Shown piece by piece: positions 15,079 through 21,519 of a stretch of 21,519 nt of DNA. The DNA lies in contig CAAELW010000080.1 in NCBI GenBank assembly GCA_900756875.1, positions 1 through 21,519 on the forward strand, read 5' to 3'. The first letter of the stretch is position 1; every line of letters begins with the position of its first letter. A program made the position numbers and the translations under genes. The notes beneath the pieces are model-generated. The model did not search any database. It worked only from the letters and a program-made list of their open reading frames with translations, and was not told the DNA's origin. This DNA comes from Pasteurellaceae bacterium (GTDB lineage Bacteria; Pseudomonadota; Gammaproteobacteria; Enterobacterales; Pasteurellaceae).

Positions 15079-15801
15079 ATGGCACAAGTTTCAATGCGCG
15101 ACATGATCAACGCGGGCGTACACTTCGGACACCAAACTCGTTACTGGAATCCACAAATGAAACCTTTCATTTTTGGTGCTCGTAACGGTGTTCATATCAT
15201 CAACTTAGAAAAAACTTTACCTTTATTCAACGAAGCTTTAGCGGAATTAACCCGTATTGCTAGCAACAACGGTAAAGTATTATTCGTTGGTACTAAACGC
15301 GCGGCTCAAGAAGCAGTACAAGCTGCAGCATTAGACTGTCAACAATATTATGTAAACCACCGTTGGTTAGGTGGTATGTTGACTAACTGGAAAACCGTTC
15401 GTCAATCAATTAAACGTTTAAAAGATTTAGAAACTCAATCTCAAGACGGTACTTTTGACAAATTAACCAAAAAAGAAGCGTTAATGCGTACCCGTGAGAT
15501 GGAAAAACTTGAATTAAGCCTTGGCGGTATCAAAGATATGGGCGGCTTACCAGATGCGTTATTCGTTATCGGTGCAGACCACGAACATATCGCTGTTAAA
15601 GAAGCAAACAACCTAGGTATTCCTGTGTTTGCTATCGTTGATACTAACTCAACTCCAGCTGGCGTAGATTTCGTTATCCCTGGTAACGATGATGCGACTC
15701 GTGCTATCCAACTTTACGTTTCTGCAGCTGCAGCAGCGGTTAAAGAAGGTCGTGGTAACGAAGCGCAAGTTGCTGAAGAATTAGCCGCTGACGCAGAATA
15801 A
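15079..15801 (+). CDS. rpsB: 30S ribosomal protein S2
   Basis: Ribosomal protein of the small subunit, added late in assembly; 240 residues, the normal length. The start is the ATG at 15079 ([18 protein letters not shown]), preceded by AAAAGGAAAA. An in-frame GTG at 15046 would add an unsupported eleven residues drawn from the leader. Family motifs include [30 protein letters not shown] and [18 protein letters not shown]. Codon choice is strongly biased (CGT, GGT, AAC, GAA), as in highly expressed genes. It is cotranscribed with tsf. Confidence 0.98.
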   Translation: MAQVSMRDMINAGVHFGHQTRYWNPQMKPFIFGARNGVHIINLEKTLPLFNEALAELTRIASNNGKVLFVGTKRAAQEAVQAAALDCQQYYVNHRWLGGMLTNWKTVRQSIKRLKDLETQSQDGTFDKLTKKEALMRTREMEKLELSLGGIKDMGGLPDALFVIGADHEHIAVKEANNLGIPVFAIVDTNSTPAGVDFVIPGNDDATRAIQLYVSAAAAAVKEGRGNEAQVAEELAADAE

Positions 15802-15852
15802 TTTAAGTTTTGCAATAAGGCGAAGCCCTTAATAATCAAACGATTAATTGGC

Positions 15853-15883
15853 ATAGGGGCTAAAATTTAGCCCCTATATTTTT
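15853..15883 (+). terminator. Attenuator/terminator between rpsB and tsf
   Basis: ATAGGGGCTAAA (15853-15864) and TTTAGCCCCTAT (15866-15877) form a perfect inverted repeat around a single A (real loop larger), followed by ATTTTTA. It is probably a partial terminator that lowers tsf relative to rpsB, since no separate tsf promoter is evident. An uptake core follows at 15890-15898. Confidence 0.75.
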
Positions 15884-15934
15884 ATCTAAAAGTGCGGTCA
15901 AAATGAATCGTACTTTCGACAGAGGATTTTTAAA

Positions 15935-16786
15935 ATGGCTGAAATCACAGCATCATTAGTAAAAGAACTTCGTGAACGTACCGGTGCCGGTATGATGGAA
16001 TGTAAAAAAGCATTAGTTGAAGCAAACGGTGATATCGAGTTAGCAATCGACAACATGCGTAAATCTGGTCAAGCTAAAGCTGCTAAAAAAGCAGGCCGTG
16101 TTGCAGCTGAAGGTGTTATCCTTGCTCGTGTACAAAATGGTTTCGGTGTATTAGTTGAAATGAACTGTGAAACTGACTTCGTAGCAAAAGATGCTGGCTT
16201 CTTAGGTTTAGCAAACGAAGTAGCTGATTTCGCAGCAGCACACAAAGGCACCACTATCGAAGCATTACAAGCACAATTTGAAGAAAAACGTGCTGCATTA
16301 GTGGCTAAAATCGGTGAGAACATGAACATCCGTCGTGTTGCTTACTTAGATGGTCAAGTTATCGCTCAATACTTACACGGTGCAAAAATCGGTGTATTAG
16401 TTGCAGGTGAAGGTTCTGTTGATGAACTTAAAAAAGTGGCAATGCACGTTGCGGCATCTAAACCTGAATTCGTGAACCCAGAAGATGTATCTGCTGAAGT
16501 GGTTGAACACGAACGTCAAATCCAAATCGACATCGCAATCAACTCTGGTAAACCAAAAGAAATCGCAGAGAAAATGGTTGAAGGTCGTATGAAGAAATTC
16601 ACTGGTGAAGTTTCATTAACAGGTCAACCATTCGTCATGGATCCTTCAGTATCTGTAGGCGACTTCTTAAAATCAGTAAACACTTCAGTGTCTAACTTCA
16701 TCCGTTTAGAAGTGGGTGAAGGTATCGAGAAAAAAGAAGAAGATTTCGCAGCTGAAGTTGCAAAAATCACTGGCGGTAACGCTTAA
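15935..16786 (+). CDS. tsf: Elongation factor Ts
   Basis: Guanine nucleotide exchange factor that recycles EF-Tu-GDP; 283 residues, normal length. The N-terminal UBA-like domain (about 1-55) contains [15 protein letters not shown]. The EF-Tu contact motif C-E-T-D-F-V-A-K-D lies near 74-82, within the core domain. The C-terminal part carries Q-P-F-V-M-D-P and the closing helical segment. The ATG at 15935 has AGAGGA upstream. Codon use is highly biased, as in rpsB. Separated from rpsB by 133 bases with an attenuator, and closed by the bidirectional terminator at 16805-16835. Confidence 0.98.
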   Translation: MAEITASLVKELRERTGAGMMECKKALVEANGDIELAIDNMRKSGQAKAAKKAGRVAAEGVILARVQNGFGVLVEMNCETDFVAKDAGFLGLANEVADFAAAHKGTTIEALQAQFEEKRAALVAKIGENMNIRRVAYLDGQVIAQYLHGAKIGVLVAGEGSVDELKKVAMHVAASKPEFVNPEDVSAEVVEHERQIQIDIAINSGKPKEIAEKMVEGRMKKFTGEVSLTGQPFVMDPSVSVGDFLKSVNTSVSNFIRLEVGEGIEKKEEDFAAEVAKITGGNA

Positions 16787-16804
16787 TTTTCTCCATTGAG
16801 ATAT

Positions 16805-16835
16805 AAAAAAGCCGATATTTAATATCGGCTTTTTT
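16805..16835. terminator. Bidirectional terminator between tsf and the PEtn transferase gene
   Basis: AAAAAAGCCGATATT (16805-16819) and AATATCGGCTTTTTT (16821-16835) form a near-perfect inverted repeat with A and T runs on opposite sides, between convergent genes, so it can end transcription from both strands. Confidence 0.9.
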
Positions 16836-16857
16836 GTTGTCTGAAATTTGAGATTTT

Positions 16858-18417
16858 CTATTTCTTTGGACGAATATCGATGGCAGGGTCTGCATCTTTA
16901 CGATATTTTTCTTCAATCAGTTTTTTCAGTCCATAGTCATCTTTGTCAGCTTGTTCAGAGAATAAATCTTCTTCTAATGTCAGCTTCGGATTTTTAATGC
17001 CTATCCAATTAGCAATACCTTCTAAGAAATTCAAACCAGATTTAAAGGCTTTGTATTCTTTACGTGCCGTATCATCAGATGAAATCTTAAAGAGCGGAAT
17101 ATTATGATGCAATTGGCTGTGACAGTTTTGGTTAAACAAGGTGACGCCATGTTTATCATCTTCCTGATGACATAAACCATGATCTGAAAAATAAATCATC
17201 GAGAAAGTGCGGTGTGTTTTTTGCTCGTTTTCTTTGAGCGTTTCATACACTTTCTTGATGAAATCATCGGTTTTCTTAATGGATGTAATATAGCAATTTA
17301 AGTATTCGTTCTTTTTCTCAATGTCATTGTCATTGAAAATTTTCGGGTAATCTTCAACGCGATCGCAAGCAAGCGGATGTGAGCCATAAATGTGTAATAC
17401 AATAAAGCGTTTACCTTGCGTTGGATCTTCTAAAACTTGGGCAAATTTAGGGATTAAATCAAAATCGCTGTAGTTTGTCGAATTAAAGCTACCACCTTTT
17501 TTCAAGAAAATGGTTTCATCAGATTTTGAGGCAAGCGAGGCGACTGGAGTGTCATATTCACCTAAGAAACCTTGATTAGACAGCCAGTAGGTTTTCAGAC
17601 CTGCAGACTTAATGAGATCCACTAAGCTTAAATCATAGTTTGGTTCCCATTTTTCTTTATCAGGTAACGTTAACATTAAGCGCAATGAGGCGACAGTGTT
17701 GGTTCCGGCGGATGTCATGCCATCAATCAGTGTACCATTTGCTGATGACATAAATGGTGTGTCATTAATGGGGTATCCATACGCATGCAAGTAGTCTTTT
17801 CGCGCACTTTCACCCAAAATAATCACATAATCTTGATATTTAGAATTTTCTAATGTGGATTGTCCCCAGCTGCTTTCCTGTGACATTTTTTTCAATTTTT
17901 GCCATTCATTAACAATTTCTACACTCGAATCTATCGTTTCTTTTAATGGCGCAGCAATGGGTAAGTTGTAACCAATCAACAGAGTAGCGAGGGCAATGAA
18001 TGTTTTATTGCGATAAAATTTCACCCCAAATTTGACCGCACTTTTGTAATGTAAAAAGACTAAAACTGGAATAGCTAATGCGGCTAAATAGCTACTCACA
18101 GGGATTTGCATGAGAAACTCTTTGGTCTCTAACATATCTGTCGCGAGAACCGATGCAATATATTGGTAGCTTGGCGCACCAAAATTTAAGCCTGTCGGCG
18201 TATAAATTGCGTGTAAGCAAACTAAGGGTAATAAAATAAAATAGAAAGATTTTCGGCTACTACTTAATAAAATAATGAAAATAGCCGTGAGTAAAATCAG
18301 ACTAATAGATGGCTCAGGAAACATCCCTGAACCTCGTAAAATCAAATAACCGGCAGCAATGGCACAAGCCAAAGAAAAAAGTGCGGTTAAAATTTGTGAG
18401 GTTTTTGAAATCTTCAT
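16858..18417 (-). CDS. Sulfatase-fold phosphoethanolamine transferase (EptA/CptA/OpgE/Lpt6-type)
   Basis: 519-residue inner-membrane protein with a periplasmic catalytic domain. About five hydrophobic helices (roughly 9-28, 36-52, 57-73, 106-124, 139-156) precede a domain (about 195-510) of the alkaline phosphatase/sulfatase fold. Metal and catalytic motifs: L-G-E-S-A-R-K-D (201-208), S-A-G-T-N-T-V-A-S (236-244), whose threonine is the likely nucleophile, H-I-Y-G-S-H-P (342-348) and S-D-H-G (411-414). Cysteines at 351, 375, 416 and 432 may form periplasmic disulfides. The family moves phosphoethanolamine from phosphatidylethanolamine onto lipid A, inner-core heptose or glucans; which acceptor applies here is not evident. 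It lies antisense between tsf and pyrH. A related gene sits beside pyrH in H. influenzae, as I recall. The ATG at 18417 has TAGGT upstream. Three uptake cores lie inside. Confidence 0.88.
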   Translation of the reverse strand: MKISKTSQILTALFSLACAIAAGYLILRGSGMFPEPSISLILLTAIFIILLSSSRKSFYFILLPLVCLHAIYTPTGLNFGAPSYQYIASVLATDMLETKEFLMQIPVSSYLAALAIPVLVFLHYKSAVKFGVKFYRNKTFIALATLLIGYNLPIAAPLKETIDSSVEIVNEWQKLKKMSQESSWGQSTLENSKYQDYVIILGESARKDYLHAYGYPINDTPFMSSANGTLIDGMTSAGTNTVASLRLMLTLPDKEKWEPNYDLSLVDLIKSAGLKTYWLSNQGFLGEYDTPVASLASKSDETIFLKKGGSFNSTNYSDFDLIPKFAQVLEDPTQGKRFIVLHIYGSHPLACDRVEDYPKIFNDNDIEKKNEYLNCYITSIKKTDDFIKKVYETLKENEQKTHRTFSMIYFSDHGLCHQEDDKHGVTLFNQNCHSQLHHNIPLFKISSDDTARKEYKAFKSGLNFLEGIANWIGIKNPKLTLEEDLFSEQADKDDYGLKKLIEEKYRKDADPAIDIRPKK

Positions 18418-18442
18418 AAAGTTTACCTATAAAATCAAAACA

Positions 18443-18457
18443 GCGATATTTTATCGC
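18443..18457. repeat. Short palindrome in the divergent PEtn transferase/pyrH interval
   Basis: GCGATA-TTT-TATCGC, six-base perfect arms around TTT, 26 bases upstream of the PEtn transferase start. It could be an operator or an RNA hairpin in that gene's leader; no regulator is recognised. It touches a degenerate uptake sequence (TCGCACTTT). Confidence 0.5.
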
Positions 18458-18498
18458 ACTTTTCTGACCAATTTCCATTTTTAACTTTTTCGCTCTTT

Positions 18499-18507
18499 TG
18501 CTAGAAT
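18499..18507 (+). promoter_or_regulatory. pyrH promoter (extended -10)
   Basis: TG-C-TAGAAT is an extended -10 located 35 bases before the pyrH ATG. No strong -35 lies at the usual distance (TTTTAA at 18479-18484), which extended -10 promoters tolerate. Confidence 0.5.
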
Positions 18508-18542
18508 AAGCCAAATTTTGTAACCGACAAAGGAAAAGACAA

Positions 18543-19256
18543 ATGAGCCAACCAATTTACAAACGTATTTTATTGAAATTAAGTGGTGAAGCATTACAAG
18601 GAGACGAGGGCTTCGGTATCGATCCTTCAATCCTTGATCGTATGGCGTTAGAGATTAAAGAATTAATTGAAATGGGCGTGGAAGTTGGTGTTGTGCTCGG
18701 TGGTGGTAACTTATTCCGTGGTGCAAAATTAGCTAAAGCCGGCATGAATCGCGTAGTGGGCGACCATATGGGGATGCTTGCGACAGTGATGAATGGTTTG
18801 GCAATGCGTGATGCGCTTCACCGTGCAGATGTGAATGCAAAATTAATGTCTGCTTTCCAATTAAATGGGATTTGTGATACCTATAACTGGTCTGAAGCGA
18901 TTAAAATGTTGCGTGAAAAACGTGTGGTCATTTTCTCTGCCGGTACGGGGAGCCCCTTCTTTACCACAGACTCTGCGGCATGCTTACGCGGTATCGAAAT
19001 TGAAGCGGATATCGTGTTAAAAGCGACCAAAGTTGATGGTGTGTATGATTGCGATCCAGCAAAAAATCCTAATGCGAAGCTATACCATAAATTATCTTAT
19101 GCAGAAGTGATTGATAAAGAATTAAAAGTAATGGATTTAGCCGCATTCACACTTGCGCGTGACCACGGTATGCCAATCCGTGTATTTAATATGTGTAAAC
19201 CAGGTGCGTTACGTAAAGTCGTACTCGGTACAGAAGAAGGTACAACGATTAGTTAA
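18543..19256 (+). CDS. pyrH: UMP kinase
   Basis: Bacterial UMP kinase (amino acid kinase fold), converting UMP and ATP to UDP in pyrimidine supply; 237 residues. Motifs: K12-L-S-G-E (phosphate loop lysine), [10 protein letters not shown] (51-60), D74-H-M-G-M-L-A-T (UMP/GTP site), [13 protein letters not shown] (134-146) and [13 protein letters not shown] (160-172). AAAGGAAAAG precedes the ATG. It has its own promoter candidate and terminator. The neighbours tsf and frr flank it in many gamma-proteobacteria; here the PEtn transferase gene intervenes on the left. Confidence 0.97.
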   Translation: MSQPIYKRILLKLSGEALQGDEGFGIDPSILDRMALEIKELIEMGVEVGVVLGGGNLFRGAKLAKAGMNRVVGDHMGMLATVMNGLAMRDALHRADVNAKLMSAFQLNGICDTYNWSEAIKMLREKRVVIFSAGTGSPFFTTDSAACLRGIEIEADIVLKATKVDGVYDCDPAKNPNAKLYHKLSYAEVIDKELKVMDLAAFTLARDHGMPIRVFNMCKPGALRKVVLGTEEGTTIS

Positions 19257-19274
19257 TTTTTTAAAGAATAAAAT

Positions 19275-19299
19275 GGCGAGAGACTATCTCGCCTTTTTT
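19275..19299 (+). terminator. pyrH intrinsic terminator
   Basis: GGCGAGA (19275-19281), 5-base loop, TCTCGCC (19287-19293), then TTTTTT. A 7-bp perfect stem located 19 bases after the pyrH stop. Confidence 0.88.
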
Positions 19300-19312
19300 A
19301 TAAATAAATTTA

Positions 19313-19341
19313 TTCAAAACTCCCTAAAAATCCAGTAAAAT
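19313..19341 (+). promoter_or_regulatory. Candidate frr promoter
   Basis: -35 TTCAAA (19313-19318), 17-base spacer, -10 TAAAAT (19336-19341), about 40 bases before the frr ATG and just after the pyrH terminator. Both boxes are imperfect. Confidence 0.5.
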
Positions 19342-19380
19342 CACTGTGTTTTATCTTTATTTATTGAAAAGGACAGATGA

Positions 19381-19938
19381 ATGATTAATGAAATCAAACA
19401 AGATGCTGAAGCTCGTATGGAAAAAAGCCTCGAAGCGTTGCGTGGACATATTGCAAAAATCCGTACAGGTCGTGCTCAACCGAGTTTATTAGACGCGATC
19501 CAAGTGGAATACTATGGTGCTGCGACACCACTTCGTCAATTAGCTAACGTTGTTGCAGAAGATGCGCGTACTTTAGCGGTAACAGTATTTGACCGTTCTT
19601 TAATCAGTGCAGTAGAAAAAGCGATTTTAACGTCTGATTTAGGTTTAAACCCATCTTCAGCAGGAACAACAATTCGCGTGCCACTTCCTCCATTAACTGA
19701 AGAACGTCGTCGTGATTTAATCAAAATCGTAAAAAGCGAAGGTGAACAAGGTAAAGTCGCGATTCGTAACGTACGTCGTGATGCAAATGATAAAATCAAA
19801 GCATTATTAAAAGACAAAGAAATCAGCGAAAACGATCAACACAAAGCAGAAGAAATCATTCAAAAAGTCACTGATAGCTATATCAAAAAAGTGGATGAGA
19901 TCTTAGCAGATAAAGAAAAAGAATTAATGGATTTCTAA
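19381..19938 (+). CDS. frr: Ribosome recycling factor
   Basis: Splits post-termination ribosomes together with EF-G; 185 residues, the standard length. The N-terminal helix [16 protein letters not shown], the loop [11 protein letters not shown], the domain II strands [16 protein letters not shown], and the long helices [15 protein letters not shown] and [14 protein letters not shown] are all typical. The ribosome site is AAAAGGACAG before the ATG. Codon use is biased toward highly expressed codons. It is flanked by terminators on both sides, so it appears to be its own transcription unit. Confidence 0.97.
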   Translation: MINEIKQDAEARMEKSLEALRGHIAKIRTGRAQPSLLDAIQVEYYGAATPLRQLANVVAEDARTLAVTVFDRSLISAVEKAILTSDLGLNPSSAGTTIRVPLPPLTEERRRDLIKIVKSEGEQGKVAIRNVRRDANDKIKALLKDKEISENDQHKAEEIIQKVTDSYIKKVDEILADKEKELMDF

Positions 19939-19956
19939 TTGTCGAACCATGTTTTG

Positions 19957-19987
19957 GGGCAGACCAAGTGTCTGCCCTTGTTCTATT
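19957..19987 (+). terminator. frr intrinsic terminator
   Basis: GGGCAGAC (19957-19964), loop CAAGT, GTCTGCCC (19970-19977), then TTGTTCTATT. A strong 8-bp stem with a broken U tail, 18 bases after the frr stop. Confidence 0.8.
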
Positions 19988-20027
19988 CTGATAAAAAAAT
20001 AAAAGCACAAAGTGCGGTCGAAAATTT

Positions 20028-21227
20028 ATGCAAAAACAAAATCTTGTTATTTTAGGATCAACCGGTTCTATTGGTCATAGCACCCTTTCTGTTATCGAAC
20101 ATAATCCTGACAAATACCATGCCTTTGCGTTAGTGGGAGGCAAAAATGTTGAGATAATGTTTGAGCAATGCGTGAAATTTCAACCGCATTTTGCTGCATT
20201 AGATGATGAAAATGCAGCAAAGATATTGCGAGAAAAATTAGCCCCGCATCACATTAAAACGGAAATTTTAGCCGGACAGAAAGCCATTTGTGAGCTAGCA
20301 GCGCATCCAGACGCAGATCAAGTTATGGCGGCCATCGTTGGAGCCGCTGGATTATTACCGACCCTTTCTGCGGTAAAAGCGAGTAAGAAAGTCTTGCTTG
20401 CAAATAAAGAATCCTTGGTAACTTGTGGCCAGATCTTTATTGATGCAGTGAAGCAGTCGAAAGCAAAATTATTGCCTGTTGATAGCGAACATAACGCGAT
20501 TTTTCAATCTTTACCGCCTGAAGCCCAAGAAAAAGTTGGCTTCTGTCCTTTGAAAGAATTAGGGGTCAGTAAAATTATCTTAACGGGTTCTGGTGGCCCT
20601 TTCCGTTATACGCCATTAAACGAGTTTGAACATATTACGCCAGAACAAGCCGTTGCTCATCCAAACTGGTCAATGGGTAAAAAAATCTCCGTGGATTCTG
20701 CCACGATGATGAATAAAGGCCTTGAGTACATTGAAGCCCGCTGGCTCTTCAATGCATCGGCTGATGAAATGGAAGTGATTATTCATCCTCAATCTATTAT
20801 TCATTCAATGGTGCGTTATGTAGATGGCTCGGTCATTGCTCAAATGGGCAATCCGGATATGCGTACCCCCATTGCGGAAACCATGGCTTATCCAAATCGT
20901 ACTGTCAGTGGTGTGGAACCATTAGATTTCTTTAAAATCAAAGAATTGACGTTTATCGAACCTGATTTTAATCGTTATCCAAATTTAAAATTAGCGATCG
21001 ATGCTTTTGCTGAAGGGCAGTATGCGACAACCGCTATGAATGCAGCAAATGAAATTGCAGTACAAGCCTTTTTAGATGGCTATATTAAATTTACGGATAT
21101 TGCAAAAATTAACCAGGCAGCGGTTGAGCAAATGCCATCTTCTATCATTTCAAGTATTGATGATGTATTAGCCGTAGATAAGCAAGCACGTGAATTAGCC
21201 GCTTCACTGATTAAAAAGTTAATGTAG
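20028..21227 (+). CDS. dxr: 1-deoxy-D-xylulose 5-phosphate reductoisomerase
   Basis: Second enzyme of the MEP isoprenoid pathway: NADPH-dependent rearrangement and reduction of DXP to MEP. 399 residues, as usual. NADPH-binding loop G10-S-T-G-S-I-G16; L-A-N-K-E-S-L at 124-130; divalent-metal ligands D152, E154 and E233 ([10 protein letters not shown] and G-L-E-Y-I-E-A), corresponding to E. coli D150, E152 and E231; flexible loop [10 protein letters not shown] at 211-220. The ATG at 20028 lacks a recognisable Shine-Dalgarno; an uptake core ends nine bases before it (20010-20018). uppS begins 40 bases after the stop, so dxr and uppS are probably cotranscribed, linking early and late steps of undecaprenyl carrier synthesis. 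Confidence 0.97.
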   Translation: MQKQNLVILGSTGSIGHSTLSVIEHNPDKYHAFALVGGKNVEIMFEQCVKFQPHFAALDDENAAKILREKLAPHHIKTEILAGQKAICELAAHPDADQVMAAIVGAAGLLPTLSAVKASKKVLLANKESLVTCGQIFIDAVKQSKAKLLPVDSEHNAIFQSLPPEAQEKVGFCPLKELGVSKIILTGSGGPFRYTPLNEFEHITPEQAVAHPNWSMGKKISVDSATMMNKGLEYIEARWLFNASADEMEVIIHPQSIIHSMVRYVDGSVIAQMGNPDMRTPIAETMAYPNRTVSGVEPLDFFKIKELTFIEPDFNRYPNLKLAIDAFAEGQYATTAMNAANEIAVQAFLDGYIKFTDIAKINQAAVEQMPSSIISSIDDVLAVDKQARELAASLIKKLM

Positions 21228-21267
21228 AATACACCAAAGTGCGGTCATAAAATCCAAATATTTTAGA

Positions 21268-21519
21268 ATGAAAGAACTTGATAACAATAATATTCCCGAA
21301 CACGTTGCCATCATAATGGATGGTAATGGGCGCTGGGCGAAGCAACAAAATAAGCTGCGTATTTTTGGCCATACAAATGGGGTGTCAGCCGTACGCCGAG
21401 CGGTGAGTTATGCACGACAGACTGGTGTTAAATTTTTGACGTTATATGCATTTAGCAGCGAAAACTGGAATCGTCCCGAGCAAGAAGTGAGCGCTTTAAT
21501 GACGCTCTTTATGCAAGCG
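21268..21519 (+). CDS. uppS: Undecaprenyl diphosphate synthase (N-terminal part, cut by window edge)
   Basis: Cis-prenyltransferase that extends farnesyl diphosphate with isopentenyl units to C55-PP, the precursor of the cell-wall lipid carrier. 84 codons are present, open to the window edge. Read by hand from the ATG at 21268: [16 protein letters not shown] carries the catalytic aspartate (D18) and the phosphate-binding G-N-G-R-W. Further on, [11 protein letters not shown] and [12 protein letters not shown] are signature blocks. TTTTAGA lies before the ATG, a poor ribosome site. An uptake core lies between dxr and uppS at 21237-21245. About two thirds of the protein is missing. Confidence 0.96.
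   Translation, partial: MKELDNNNIPEHVAIIMDGNGRWAKQQNKLRIFGHTNGVSAVRRAVSYARQTGVKFLTLYAFSSENWNRPEQEVSALMTLFMQA

Larger units (their letters stand above)
2909..21245. repeat. Dispersed Haemophilus-type DNA uptake sequences (21 exact cores)
   Basis: AAGTGCGGT on the plus strand at 2909, 3857, 5683, 6718, 11825, 11885, 13179, 14400, 15890, 17205, 18379, 20010 and 21237; the reverse form ACCGCACTT at 3874, 4692, 6735, 8413, 11807, 13408, 14921 and 18035 (start positions, each 9 bases). Many carry the AT-rich downstream flank typical of the H. influenzae uptake motif. The type-IV-pilus competence machinery of Pasteurellaceae prefers DNA with this motif. None lies in the nap genes or in the long acrB coding region. 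Three inverted pairs occur (3857/3874, 6718/6735, 11807/11825). Confidence 0.95.

Overview
The window is a stretch of core chromosome from a gamma-proteobacterium of the family Pasteurellaceae, on the Haemophilus/Aggregatibacter side of that family. The strongest evidence is 21 exact copies of the 9-base DNA-uptake core AAGTGCGGT (either strand) in 21.5 kb, roughly one per kb. The alternative Actinobacillus-type core ACAAGCGGT was not seen. The AT-rich base use, the napF-napD-napA order, and gene-by-gene resemblance to Haemophilus influenzae proteins agree with this. I cannot fix the species from sequence alone.

Layout. (1) 1-2061, minus strand: the first three genes of a periplasmic nitrate reductase operon, napF-napD-napA. 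napA runs off the left edge, and an FNR-like site lies upstream of napF. (2) 2248-3423, minus: trmB and a yggL-like gene (tRNA m7G46 methyltransferase and a small ribosome-associated protein), ending in a hairpin. (3) 3537-6748, plus: priA (replication restart helicase), then ftsN (divisome SPOR protein) with a terminator made of two inverted uptake sequences. (4) 6782-11835, plus: acrR-acrA-acrB, a TetR-family repressor and an RND drug efflux adaptor and pump, with a palindromic operator candidate upstream. (5) 11913-12692, minus: an M48 lipoprotein metalloprotease. (6) 12766-14115, plus: mtr, a tryptophan permease, whose -10 box sits inside a 30-bp palindrome resembling a TrpR operator. (7) 14136-14909, plus: a class I SAM methyltransferase of unknown target. 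(8) 14932-16835, plus: rpsB-tsf with a structured leader and an internal attenuator. (9) 16858-18417, minus: a sulfatase-fold phosphoethanolamine transferase lying between tsf and pyrH. (10) 18502-21519, plus: pyrH, frr, dxr and the start of uppS.

The genes fall into familiar groups: anaerobic nitrate respiration, translation and ribosome recycling (rpsB, tsf, frr, trmB, yggL), nucleotide supply (pyrH), isoprenoid and undecaprenyl carrier synthesis (dxr, uppS), division (ftsN), replication restart (priA), and envelope functions (AcrAB, PEtn transferase, M48 lipoprotein). I saw no tRNA, rRNA, insertion sequence, prophage, CRISPR array or toxin system, and no geneless stretch over 300 bases. 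I did not find a new multi-gene system. The more interesting signals are regulatory: the mtr palindrome, the acrR operator candidate, the rpsB leader, and the reuse of uptake sequences as terminators, including one terminator-like pair inside the priA coding sequence.
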